A stretch of DNA of 64,000 bases from Methylobacterium aquaticum (GTDB lineage: Bacteria > Pseudomonadota > Alphaproteobacteria > Rhizobiales > Beijerinckiaceae). Location: assembly GCF_016804325.1 (NCBI RefSeq), contig NZ_CP043627.1:5911501-5975500 (forward strand), given 5' to 3'. The notes beneath the pieces were generated by a model, which saw nothing but the letters and a program-made list of their open reading frames with translations, was not told the DNA's origin and searched no databases. How positions within the stretch are numbered: the stretch's first letter is position 1; each line of letters begins with the position of its first letter. Below are positions 45,186 through 53,659 of this stretch, piece after piece. The position numbers and the translations under genes were made by a program.

Positions 45186-45764
45186 TCAGACGGTCCGTTC
45201 CGCCGCGTCTTTCCGCGCCCGCACAACGGTCAGCCACACGGCCGAGACCAGGAAGTAGAAGGCGCCGAATGCGGCGTAGGGGGCGATGTCCGTGATCCCG
45301 GGTGTCGCGGCACCATTCGCCTTGACAATGAAGTGGACGCCCGCGAGGGCCGACTGGGCTCCGCTCAGCGCCATCGCCCATTGGGCCCCGGCCTGCCAGC
45401 GCCGCAGGCCAGTCGCGAGTTGCAGCAGGCCGGAGAGGACGGCCCAGGCCCCGAACACCGCCAGCACCGCGTGCGGGCCCCATCCGAGCGCGACCGCCAC
45501 CGCGGCGGCGACGACGGTGCTGGCCGCCGCGTTGAGCGCCTGGCTGGGATTGGCGGCCAAGCCGCCGCTGCGCTGCGCATCGACGACATTGGCGAGTGCG
45601 TCCCAGGCGGGATAGGCGACCAGAAGCGCCGCCGCGGCCGGCGGTATGGCCGGCCCGACGGTGAGGGCGGCCGCGACCCAAGCAACTGACACCCCGGCAC
45701 GGAGACAGTAATAGGAACGCAGCCAGCGCGACGTGTCGTGGCCCGGTTGTTCGATGGTCGTCAT
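45186..45764 (-). CDS. Multi-pass membrane protein (DUF308/HdeD-like)
   Basis: A 192-residue protein with about six hydrophobic helices in pairs (AGVSVAWVAAALTVG, PAAAALLVAYPAWDALAN, AASTVVAAAVAVAL, AVFGAWAVLSGLLQLATG, SALAGVHFIVKA, YAAFGAFYFLVSAVW). Its WAVLSGLLQLATGLR pattern resembles HdeD/DUF308 proteins of acid or general stress resistance. It lies divergently from the AraC gene at 45954, which may control it. Confidence 0.75.
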   Translation of the reverse strand: MTTIEQPGHDTSRWLRSYYCLRAGVSVAWVAAALTVGPAIPPAAAALLVAYPAWDALANVVDAQRSGGLAANPSQALNAAASTVVAAAVAVALGWGPHAVLAVFGAWAVLSGLLQLATGLRRWQAGAQWAMALSGAQSALAGVHFIVKANGAATPGITDIAPYAAFGAFYFLVSAVWLTVVRARKDAAERTV

Positions 45765-45953
45765 CGGTGGTCCTTTCGGGGGTGCGGCGCGGCGAAGGGT
45801 GCGGAGTTCGGGCAGGCCCGTGTTCCGTGGGGGATCGGGGCGACGGGCCATCACGCGGCGGACCCGGCGACGCGAACGCCAGGCTTCGTGAAAGCGGCGT
45901 CTTTTCAGTGAGATGCGCGTCGCTTCGGAAGGACTGTTTACGATCGGACGCCG

Positions 45954-46853
45954 ATGACGCCCATGACCGGATCACTGGAAAACTTGACCGTTCATCCGGA
46001 CGGCGGGCCGGACCCGGCCTCTGGCGACCTGCTCTCGCACGTGCTGGCGCAGATCCGGCTCACCGGGGACCATGTCCGGTCGCACGTCGTCGCGCAGTCG
46101 AAGGGCCTGGACCTCGAAGCCGGCGCCGCCAATGTCCTGGTGGTCGCCGACGGCTCGCTCGACGTCGTGGACGAAGCGGGGGAGCGCGTCGCGATCGACA
46201 CCGGCGATCTCGTGCTTCTGCCCCGCGGGCTCGGAGGATCGAGGCTGGTGGCCGCCGCGTCGGACGCCTCGGTGATCGTGTGCCGGTTCTGGTTCGATCC
46301 CCACTCTCTTCGCGGCATGATCTCGGCCCTGCCCGGGCGCATCCACATCCGGCATGCCGAAGGAGCCGGATGGCTCGACGGCATCGTCCCCTTCCTGATG
46401 CTCGAGGTGACCGACGACGAGCCCGGCGCGGCCTTGATGATCTCGCGGATCATCGACGTCATCGTCATCCGCACCCTGCGGACCTGGGTGCAACGCGGGC
46501 ACACCACCGGATGGCTGGGAGGGCTGTCCGACGCCCGCATCGCCCGGACGCTGAAGGTCATGCACGAGCGACCGCTGCCGCGTTGGAGCGTCGAGGCCCT
46601 GGCCGAGGTCAGCGGCATGTCCCGGTCGAGCTTCTGCGAACGGTTCGCCGCCCTCGTCGGACGCTCGCCCCTGCGCTACCAGAACGAGTGGCGGCTCACG
46701 CTCGCCCGGGACATGCTCGTCGCCCGCGAGGCCCGGGTCGGCGAGGTCGCGCTGCGCATCGGCTACGAATCCGAAGCGGCGTTCAGCCGTGCTTACAAGG
46801 CGATGTTCGGCCATCCCCCGAGGGACGAGCCTGCACCGCCGAGCGAGAAATGA
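45954..46853 (+). CDS. AraC-family transcriptional regulator with N-terminal cupin
   Basis: A 299-residue protein: a cupin_6 ligand domain (about 30-165, with VVADGSLDVVDEAGE and GDLVLLPRG) and two helix-turn-helix motifs (WSVEALAEVSGMSRSSFCE and VGEVALRIGYESEAAFSRAY) in the C-terminal 100 residues. Such cupin-AraC regulators often control a neighbouring oxidoreductase or membrane protein; the divergent DUF308-like gene is the nearest candidate. The ATG at 45963 is an alternative start. Confidence 0.9.
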   Translation: MTPMTGSLENLTVHPDGGPDPASGDLLSHVLAQIRLTGDHVRSHVVAQSKGLDLEAGAANVLVVADGSLDVVDEAGERVAIDTGDLVLLPRGLGGSRLVAAASDASVIVCRFWFDPHSLRGMISALPGRIHIRHAEGAGWLDGIVPFLMLEVTDDEPGAALMISRIIDVIVIRTLRTWVQRGHTTGWLGGLSDARIARTLKVMHERPLPRWSVEALAEVSGMSRSSFCERFAALVGRSPLRYQNEWRLTLARDMLVAREARVGEVALRIGYESEAAFSRAYKAMFGHPPRDEPAPPSEK

Positions 46854-47190
46854 TCGCAACCACGAGCCTTCGGCTTGGGATGGCAGGCACGTTGTGGGCC
46901 AGGTCATGTTGCTGTCGTGACTGTTGCACGAAGGTCCGCTTCTTCCTGCCGAGCGGACGTCTCAGCCGGCAGGCTTGAATGTCTGCAAAGGGTAATCAGC
47001 GTTGATTGGAAGCCCGCGAAAATGATGTCCAAGGGGGCTGGAAGCAGCTATTCGCAGGGTCAATCTGCTCAGTTTTCTACGCTTTGATTGGACAATATCG
47101 TCAGCCTGCGGACCCTGCACGACGGAAAGCTTTGCGCGACGGAGTGAGCGAGCGCTCAGAGAAGCGGTCCACGCATGGCGGCAACTCAGC
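46854..47190. other. Intergenic, nothing recognised
   Basis: About 340 bases after the AraC gene with only short chance frames; no repeat or RNA gene seen. Confidence 0.4.
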
Positions 47191-47421
47191 ATGCCGGTCG
47201 GCGGCGCTGCTGGGATCCGGCACCTCGGAGCCCCGCTGTCGTGGAGCGATACTGGCGGCTTGGCCTACCAGGACCACGGCTTCGTCCAGATCTCGTTAGA
47301 CGGCGGGCGGACGTGGACGAGCGCCGTGGTCTGGTCGTCCCAGTCCAACGGCTCAGCCCCGATCCGGATGAACCCCGACCTACCCGGCTTCCGATCCGCC
47401 GTGCCCCTGTTCCTCGTCTGA
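47191..47421 (+). CDS. Short ORF with BNR-like segment, possible remnant
   Basis: A 76-residue ORF with FVQISLDGGRTWTSAVVW, which resembles an Asp-box/BNR repeat, and a tidy C-terminus (FRSAVPLFLV). No ribosome-binding site or signal peptide. It could be the end fragment of a larger extracellular protein or a chance frame. Confidence 0.3.
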   Translation: MPVGGAAGIRHLGAPLSWSDTGGLAYQDHGFVQISLDGGRTWTSAVVWSSQSNGSAPIRMNPDLPGFRSAVPLFLV

Positions 47422-47442
47422 GGCCGCGTACGTGATGCGACG

Positions 47443-47679
47443 TCACGTGTCGAACACAGTCAAAGAGCCCGCTCGCTCTACGTACGAGGCCACCGCCCGG
47501 GTCAGGAACCCATAGAAATCCCATTTCGCCTCGTAATGCGTCTCATCGGCGATCACCGCGAGGACCTCCAGGCGCGTGCCGGTGAGCCTGCGCACGAGCG
47601 CGGGCGGTTGTCCCGGCTTGAGCGTTACCCACGCGACGTCAGGCTCTCGCATCGCTGCAGCGACGAAGCCGCAGGGCAT
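47443..47679 (-). CDS. Small hypothetical protein (78 aa)
   Basis: The C-terminal part of a longer open frame reads like a folded small protein: PDVAWVTLKPGQPPALVRRL, LEVLAVIADETHYEAKWDFY, LTRAVASYVERAGSLTVF. The frame extends up to 48036, but the extension is Arg/Cys-rich and not protein-like, so I start at 47679 (a further ATG at 47652 is possible). No family known. Confidence 0.45.
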   Translation of the reverse strand: MPCGFVAAAMREPDVAWVTLKPGQPPALVRRLTGTRLEVLAVIADETHYEAKWDFYGFLTRAVASYVERAGSLTVFDT

Positions 47680-48137
47680 GTCGCCAAACCGATCGCGCGG
47701 GGCCGCGGGCCTTGGCACGAGGGGCCCGAGCCCGGTCGCCGGACACCGCACCGACGCGCGAATTTTGGGATAGTCGGCACATCGTCGGCATTTTTGAAGG
47801 CCCGCTCCGGCGCCCCTCCGGACCGCCAGAGGCCTGAAATTCAAGAAGGGGCAAGCCGATGGCGAGCGGATCGCCATGCTACAGCGAGACCCGACAGCTG
47901 GCGGGCGACGGCAAACCAGATAGTCTGTTAAAGGACGCTGGCTAAAACGGGCAGCGGGCCTCCCTGCTCCCCGAAAAATACTTTCGGGGAGTGCAGGATT
48001 CTCCGCGTCGTGGACGGCCATCGTATCCAGAGGCAATGGATACAGGATCTGCCTGAGGTTTAACTGTCCCGCCCCTGACAGGCGCTCTCGCTATAGCCCT
48101 GGCGGGCGGCCGGGAAAGATGCCCAGTTGCGATGATT
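47680..48137. other. Gene-free stretch with one strong hairpin
   Basis: This region between two leftward hypothetical genes carries the hairpin at 47967-47991 and otherwise no recognised feature. Confidence 0.4.
47967..47991. terminator. Perfect 10-bp hairpin (CTCCCCGAAA/TTTCGGGGAG)
   Basis: The arms lie at 47967-47976 and 47982-47991 around a 5-base loop (AATAC), and the stem can be extended outward by CCTGC/GCAGG after a small bulge. It lies about 150 bases past the stop of the leftward gene at 48138. It probably terminates that transcript. Confidence 0.6.
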
Positions 48138-48617
48138 TTAGTCGGTCACTCGCGCTTTGAGGAATCTAGAAGCGGTCACGTCGTCATTAATCTGGACTGA
48201 TAGGTAATCGAACCACCAGCGCCCCCACGCGGTATTTTCGCGAGAACCCGACACCATGTAGATCTTATGGCCCATATGCGAGTAACGTCGAACTTCGCTC
48301 ACTCTTGGCCAGTAGAAGGTGCTCGGCAAACTGGAGTCGCCATCAATCAGATTGCGGCATTCCGGATCCAAGTATAGCCCTTTCGTGTGCCAGACGTCCT
48401 GACCCTCGTGGCAAATGCGAGCAAGCCGGAATTTGAGGTCGCGGAAGCCGCAGGGGCCGATCAGCGGGTAGCCTCCGTCTGTCGCATCCCATATCTTTGT
48501 GGACCGGTAGCGTTTGACGCGAATGGCGTTACCTGGAACGGCACGGTCAATGGCACGCATTAGTGCCACTGCGTTCGGCGCGCTGCAGATAGCAGCAACA
48601 AGATTGATTGCAGTCAT
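48138..48617 (-). CDS. Hypothetical protein (159 aa)
   Basis: An unrecognised protein with a good ribosome-binding site (AGGAG) and an ordered, aromatic-rich sequence (FYWPRVSEVRRYSHMGHKIY, GRWWFDYLSVQIND). It contains three Cys (ICSAP, GPCGF, ICHEG, plus DPECRN near the middle). The first 18 residues are mildly hydrophobic but not a clear signal. Codon use is AT-richer than the flanking core genes, suggesting recent acquisition. No neighbour gives a functional hint. Confidence 0.6.
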   Translation of the reverse strand: MTAINLVAAICSAPNAVALMRAIDRAVPGNAIRVKRYRSTKIWDATDGGYPLIGPCGFRDLKFRLARICHEGQDVWHTKGLYLDPECRNLIDGDSSLPSTFYWPRVSEVRRYSHMGHKIYMVSGSRENTAWGRWWFDYLSVQINDDVTASRFLKARVTD

Positions 48618-48777
48618 AAAGGGGGCTCCTGCGTTAGATTATTGTGTATTATCAAGATCATGACGACCTGGATGCGGGCGATGACCGACTTGAGAATTCG
48701 GTCGATTATGGCGTGATCTTCGAGGAGGGGATGACCCGATCACCCTAGGGGGGCGACCGGAGCGGGGCGCGGCAGGC

Positions 48778-48894
48778 TCAGAACTGGGCGTCGTCGTAGG
48801 ACGCCCTGCCGCGCTGTTCGACCGGCGCCGGCGACTCGGGAGGTGCGATAGCGGGCAGCGACGGCGGCTTGCGGAGGGGCTCCGCGTCCACCAT
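48778..48894 (-). CDS. Very short Pro/acidic ORF (38 aa)
   Basis: A short frame with AGGATGAG about eight bases before the ATG, encoding LRKPPSLPAIAPPE and ending GRASYDDAQF. It lies between two orphan genes on the same strand. No family; weak support. Confidence 0.3.
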   Translation of the reverse strand: MVDAEPLRKPPSLPAIAPPESPAPVEQRGRASYDDAQF

Positions 48895-48953
48895 CCGCTA
48901 CTCATCCTGAAGGGTGCGAAGCGACGCCTCAGAATCTGTTTCTCTGTTCTCAG

Positions 48954-49787
48954 TCAGCATATTGTATTTGGAAATAACATTTTACTGTCATTATAATCGA
49001 TCATTCCAAATATATGGTCTTGACGCCAATCATCACACGCTTGCCCAAAGCTTTGATACATTTTAATCTTTTGATGTCGCCCGGAAGATATGTATGCGAT
49101 TCCATTCATTAAATTTTTTTCCTGAAGGCGTGCAAACCTGACCTCGAATATCTCGAGTTCTTCTGATGCGGTATGCGCGACGCGCCTCGAGGATAAGATT
49201 AAGCAGCCTTCAACAACGCCGGTTCTAAGGCCGATACGCCGGATTTGCTGATGCCACCCCTGGCTCACAACAATTGTATGCACAGCTTCAAATGGCCGAA
49301 TATGCGAATCTGAACGACGATTAACCTCTATCGTCATCTTGTAATCTACATGGCGCCGCTTTTTTAAATCGGCACTGTAGACTAGCCAGCCTGCGCCATC
49401 GATTGCCCATCCAGGCATGATGCTCTTTGCCGCCGCTGTTACAATAGATCGGGTATGCAAACGTATGCGCTCTGTAATCGAGCATGTGAGCCGATTAGCT
49501 AATTTCGCACGCTCATTAGCTCGCGGCGATCTCAATCCGCAACCATAATTCTGTTTGTAGCGATGCTGTCGGTTAAATCGGAAAGAGCGCACCGCATTTG
49601 CCAGATCCGCAAGGTGCTTCCTCCCTTCTGCCAGAGAAAGGCCTCCGCGCTCTTCCAATGAAATACTGATAAGTGCGCTATACGCATCCTTGCGCAGAAC
49701 TGGCCTATTTTGATTGGCCAGATCAAGAACAATGCTGCGCGCCTTAGGCGACAGCGCTGCCATTTGCAGGGTTATAGATGTCGTCAT
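48954..49787 (-). CDS. Hypothetical protein (277 aa), AT-rich orphan
   Basis: A full-length ORF of AT-rich codon use, standing out from the GC-rich genes around it. The N-terminal half is helical (LSPKARSIVLDLANQNRP, RKHLADLANAVRSFRF); the C-terminal half is mixed alpha/beta (KMTIEVNRRSDSHIRPFEAV, ELEIFEVRFARLQEKN). I recognise no domain. The overall pattern (basic, early helical region, no membrane segment) could fit a mobile-element or plasmid-type DNA-binding protein, but that is guesswork. The start could also be 49802. Confidence 0.55.
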   Translation of the reverse strand: MTTSITLQMAALSPKARSIVLDLANQNRPVLRKDAYSALISISLEERGGLSLAEGRKHLADLANAVRSFRFNRQHRYKQNYGCGLRSPRANERAKLANRLTCSITERIRLHTRSIVTAAAKSIMPGWAIDGAGWLVYSADLKKRRHVDYKMTIEVNRRSDSHIRPFEAVHTIVVSQGWHQQIRRIGLRTGVVEGCLILSSRRVAHTASEELEIFEVRFARLQEKNLMNGIAYISSGRHQKIKMYQSFGQACDDWRQDHIFGMIDYNDSKMLFPNTIC

Positions 49788-51009
49788 GGTCGTGCGTCCC
49801 ACGGGTTGGCAGCGCGCGAAAGCGCTGAACGATCAAACCGTGTGGCCGCAGGGCTTGTCCTGAAAAGAACGGCCTGTCAACTTACGCATTCATCACTCAG
49901 TGCGCAATAGAGCTTTTTACTCTCATCACGCGGCGGAAATGCTTTGCGCAGCTACCACTTAGAGCCCCACGCATGGAACTCAAAGCCATGATATGTTCGT
50001 GGGATATGCCCTGCAACCGCGTAAACTACGTAGGTAGCATGCAATCTGATTAACCTTCACTGTTTGCCGAACCCTCTCGTTGCCTTCAGTCCCCTCCCCC
50101 GCCCAGGCAGCGATCCCGCCGCCGCATAAAGGGCCGGGACGATGTCGCCGCGGAGCAGGAGTTCGTATCCTACGCAGTCATTGGGAGGGAGGTAGCGATC
50201 GAACCGCCTGCATAGCGCCACTTTCCGACCTTCAATCACTTCAGCTGGAGTGGCAGCTCATCACCTGATAGCGGACCTATCGCAGGCCGGCGAGTTCCAT
50301 TATCAAAAAACCCCATTAACAGTTGGTTGCGATAGTTTTTCGTCGACAAATATAAAATAGCGGCGCATTCTTGGCGGCGACCACTAAGCTAACAATTTTA
50401 GTGGCATTCATGGCCAAGGATTAGACTGTAATGCTGCAGAATTGGGCTTGGCAGGAATCGCAGCGGAAGGATCGGGGCCTCACACTGGCATAGCGAAAGC
50501 GAGCGCACTGGCGCTCGAAGGTACGTGCGACCAAGGCCGGGTACGGCGACGCGCTCTATCCCGTTGTCAAGACTGCCCGATCCGCATGTGGAGGCGGCGT
50601 TTCCAAGGGCTGCGCAGTAGCTTGCGCTGCGGCTGCCGGCTTGCTGGGACATCAGGGTCGTTGCAGTCGATCTGCGCCAGGGCAGCGGCGCCCGCTTCCA
50701 CCGATCCCGGCTCGCCCCCTGCAGCCGGCCCGGCGGCACATGCTTGACATGTTCCCAGTCACGCAGGCGCTGCGACAGCATCCCTCTCCACTTCGATCGT
50801 CTTCGGATCAGCAACGGTTCCGCGCCCCGCCACGTATCGTCGGCCACTGACTGGTCATGTCTGGGAGGCCGGAGCCATCATGGCTGATGATCACCTATAT
50901 CATTTTTCTCTATTTGATGAACAACCGCTCTGCACGCACGATCCTTCAGACTGGGCGCATACAAGAACGCCGTCACGCGCGGTCGCCCGAAAGAACAACC
51001 GGAGGAATC
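49788..51009. other. Long gene-poor stretch
   Basis: About 1.2 kb with mixed composition, AT-rich at 49870-50050 and 50280-50410. Small frames exist (for example minus 50239-50057 and minus 50847-50398), but none is convincing. A 7-bp hairpin (CCACTAA/TTAGTGG) lies at 50381-50404. No RNA gene recognised. Confidence 0.4.
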
Positions 51010-51051
51010 ATGCCCAATCACCGCGACCTGCGCACATTCGCTGACGTCTGA
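51010..51051 (+). CDS. 13-codon leader ORF before the symporter
   Basis: ATG at 51010 with a very strong GGAGGA site six bases upstream encodes MPNHRDLRTFADV and stops 14 bases before the symporter ATG. It may be a leader peptide that couples or attenuates symporter translation, or a decayed small gene. Confidence 0.4.
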   Translation: MPNHRDLRTFADV

Positions 51052-51065
51052 CGGACAGCGGCATC

Positions 51066-52472
51066 ATGCAGCCGAACTGGGTCGTGCTGTCGCTCACGTT
51101 GGCCTACTTGGCAGCGATGGGGTTGATCAGCGTCGTCGCGCGCCGTCACGCCAGGAGCGCCGGCAGCTTCACGTCGGGAGGAGTGCGTTACCCGGCAGTC
51201 CTGATCGGCTTCCTGCTCATGTCCGAGTTCATCGGTACGGCGGCGAGCGTCGGCACGACGCAGACCGCCGTGAAGGTCGGCCTCTCGGCGGCCTGGAACA
51301 TCGTGGCCCTCGGCATCGGCTTCATGCTGTACGCCTTCTTCCTGGCCCGTCGCTTCAAGACCCTCGGCGAGAATACCATCTCGGGCGCGCTGGCCCGCGC
51401 CTATGGACGCCCGACCAAGCTCGCCACCTCGGTCATCATGATCTTCGCCCTGCAGATCGTGGCGATCTCGACCTACGCGGGCGGCGGCTCCATCCTGGCG
51501 GGGCTGCTCGGGATGGACCGCACCACGGCGATCGTCATCACCGGCGCGGTGGCGACGCTCTACGTCGGCATCGGCGGCATGCGCTCCGTGATCACCACCA
51601 ATGTGCTGCACGCCGTCGTCAAGTACGTCGGCATCCTGGTCGCAGCGGCCTTCGCCGTCTCGCAAATCGGCGGCCTCGGGTCCCTGCAGGCACAGGTTCC
51701 GGCCCGGATGTTTGCCGTCGACACCGTCGGCTGGTCCCAGATCCTGGCTTGGCTCGTGGCCGGGATCGGCGCGGTCTTCTCGACACAATACGTGATCCAG
51801 GCGATCAACACCGTGGAGGACGGTCGCACCGCCCAGGCCGCGAGCTTCTGGTGCGCAATCCTTCTCGTTCCGTTCGGCCTGCTGGCTGCCCTCGTCGGCG
51901 TGTGCGCGGGCGCCTTGATGCCGAACGTGCCGCCGATCGGGGTGCTGCCGGCGCTGATCGGCCGGATGGACGACGTCCTTGCCGCGGTCGTGGTCGCGGG
52001 CCTCGCCGGTTCGCTGTTCGGCACGATCTCGGCGCTCAGCATCGGTGCGGCGACGCTCCTCTACAAGGATTTCTACATACCCCTTCGCGGCGATGTGGAA
52101 GGACGCGGCTCGCTCGCCTTCGTGCGTGCGGCGACGATCGCGGTGGGGCTGCTGCCGATTCCGCTCGCGATCTACGCGCCGGATATCCTGAAGGTTACCT
52201 TCCTCGCCAAGTCCCTGCGCACCACTCTCGCGGTCCTGGTCCTGTTCGCCTTCTACGCGCCACACGTGGCGCGGCCGCGGGCCGCATTCGTCAGCATCGT
52301 CGCGTCCCTCGTGCTGACGATCGGCTGGTTCCTGGCGGGCGACCCATTTGGGATCGACAATGCCTACGTGGCTCTGGTCATCCCATTGGTCGTGATGGGG
52401 ACGGATCGCCTGCTGAAGCGGTCAGGCGCGGACATCCCGGCCTCTGTTCCGGTATCCCTGCGACAGAAGTAG
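51066..52472 (+). CDS. Sodium:solute symporter (SSS/SLC5 family)
   Basis: A 468-residue protein with about 13 hydrophobic helices in the LeuT-like arrangement. Family segments include SEFIGTAASVGTTQTAVKVG near helix 2, ALQIVAISTYAGGGSILAG, LYVGIGGMRSVITTNVLHAV (helix 5, sodium site) and STQYVIQAINT. SSS carriers take up organic acids, proline, sugars or vitamins with sodium. Its place directly before the AraC regulator and furan genes suggests uptake of an aromatic or furan carboxylate, but sequence alone does not prove it. The last 20 residues are cytoplasmic and disordered. Confidence 0.88.
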   Translation: MQPNWVVLSLTLAYLAAMGLISVVARRHARSAGSFTSGGVRYPAVLIGFLLMSEFIGTAASVGTTQTAVKVGLSAAWNIVALGIGFMLYAFFLARRFKTLGENTISGALARAYGRPTKLATSVIMIFALQIVAISTYAGGGSILAGLLGMDRTTAIVITGAVATLYVGIGGMRSVITTNVLHAVVKYVGILVAAAFAVSQIGGLGSLQAQVPARMFAVDTVGWSQILAWLVAGIGAVFSTQYVIQAINTVEDGRTAQAASFWCAILLVPFGLLAALVGVCAGALMPNVPPIGVLPALIGRMDDVLAAVVVAGLAGSLFGTISALSIGAATLLYKDFYIPLRGDVEGRGSLAFVRAATIAVGLLPIPLAIYAPDILKVTFLAKSLRTTLAVLVLFAFYAPHVARPRAAFVSIVASLVLTIGWFLAGDPFGIDNAYVALVIPLVVMGTDRLLKRSGADIPASVPVSLRQK

Positions 52473-52532
52473 CAGCGAGGCTGGGCATGGCGACGGCTGG
52501 CTGCGTTCGGCACCGGGTGCTAGGCTGTTCTC

Positions 52533-53390
52533 ATGTCTGATGCTCTCGAAATCACGTACGGAGATTTCGGCCGCGTTGCCCTGCTCGACATGGATCGCGG
52601 GTTGGTTCGCCACGCCCATCCGCACTGCCACGTGCTGCTGAAGGTCGAGGGTGACGACACGCAGTTCCTGGTCGGCGACCGGGTGGTCAACCTGACCGAC
52701 AGCCAGGCGGTCCTCGTCAACGCGTGGGAGACCCACGCCTACGTCCACGATCCGCGCCGCAAGCCGTCGATGATCCTCGCGCTGTACATCGAGCCGGCAT
52801 GGCTCGGCGCCTTCCGGCACAATTGGTCGGCGAGCGCCGCACCGGGCTTCTTCGACGAGCCCGCCGGGCTGATCACCGCGGTGATCCGCGGTCTCGTGCG
52901 GGATCTCGCCGCCGAGATGGTCTACACCCCCGGTTCACCGCGCATCCGGGACGAGCTGCTGCCGGGACTGATGATCGCCTTGATCGAGCGGTTCACGAAG
53001 TGGCGCGAGATCGGAACCTCCCTGCGCGAAGCAGGGCGGCGCCCGCGGGGAGACTGGCGTGTGCAGCGGGCCATGGCCCGGATGCGCGGCGAGGACGGGC
53101 TCGGCCTCAGCGCCGAAGCCCTGGCCCGCGAAGCCGGCCTGTCGCGCGCCCATTTCTACCGCCTGTTCGAGCAGACGACCGGCGCCTCGCCGCACGTCTT
53201 CCTCAACTCGATCCGGATCGAGCGCGCCGTCGAGGCGATCGTCGCGGGCGACGAGAGCCTTTCGGATCTCGGCACGAAGCTCGGCTTCGCGGCACCCGCG
53301 CATTTCTCGCGCTTCTTCCGCGACCACGTCAGCGTGCCCCCGAGCGTCTTCCGCGGCATCGTCCGCCGCTCGGCCGGCTTCGCGGCCTGA
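52533..53390 (+). CDS. AraC-family transcriptional regulator of the furan cluster
   Basis: A 285-residue protein: N-terminal cupin (HAHPHCHVLLKVEGDDTQF, LVNAWETHAY) and C-terminal paired helix-turn-helix (SAEALAREAGLSRAHFYRLF and LSDLGTKLGFAAPAHFSRFF). It lies between the symporter and the molybdenum dehydrogenase genes, all in one direction. The promoter region downstream has direct repeats of the spacing AraC proteins bind. The known hmf cluster uses a LysR regulator, so this would be a different control type. Confidence 0.9.
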   Translation: MSDALEITYGDFGRVALLDMDRGLVRHAHPHCHVLLKVEGDDTQFLVGDRVVNLTDSQAVLVNAWETHAYVHDPRRKPSMILALYIEPAWLGAFRHNWSASAAPGFFDEPAGLITAVIRGLVRDLAAEMVYTPGSPRIRDELLPGLMIALIERFTKWREIGTSLREAGRRPRGDWRVQRAMARMRGEDGLGLSAEALAREAGLSRAHFYRLFEQTTGASPHVFLNSIRIERAVEAIVAGDESLSDLGTKLGFAAPAHFSRFFRDHVSVPPSVFRGIVRRSAGFAA

Positions 53391-53550
53391 TCCCACCCGC
53401 CGCAACTCACGCGCTGCTCCCTGCCTGCACGACCGCCGCCCATTGCCGGACGGGGTGCGACGCTCGCCTGTCCCGTGCGCCGGAGAAGCAAGGGTCGCAC
53501 CCCTGCACCAGCAAGCCCGCCCGGACGTCACGATGCCGGTCCGCGGATTT

Positions 53551-53589
53551 TGAGACGTTTCGGTAAGTTGTGAGACGGGGGCGTCTCAC
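53551..53589 (+). promoter_or_regulatory. Candidate AraC operator upstream of hmfA
   Basis: TGAGACG occurs at 53551-53557 and again at 53571-53577, exactly 20 bp apart (two helical turns). The second copy is also half of the perfect inverted repeat GTGAGACG/CGTCTCAC (53570-53577, 53582-53589). It lies 70-110 bases before the hmfA start and right after the AraC gene. Confidence 0.55.
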
Positions 53590-53659
53590 GTCCCGCGGCG
53601 GGGTCGATGCAGTTTGCACTCACGAGGCCTCCCTAGAGCCTCGAACGAGGAAGCGAGCA

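Noticed and set aside
50398..50847. 149-codon minus-strand ORF in the gene-poor stretch
   Set aside because: Trp/Arg/Ser-rich without any recognisable structure or start signal.
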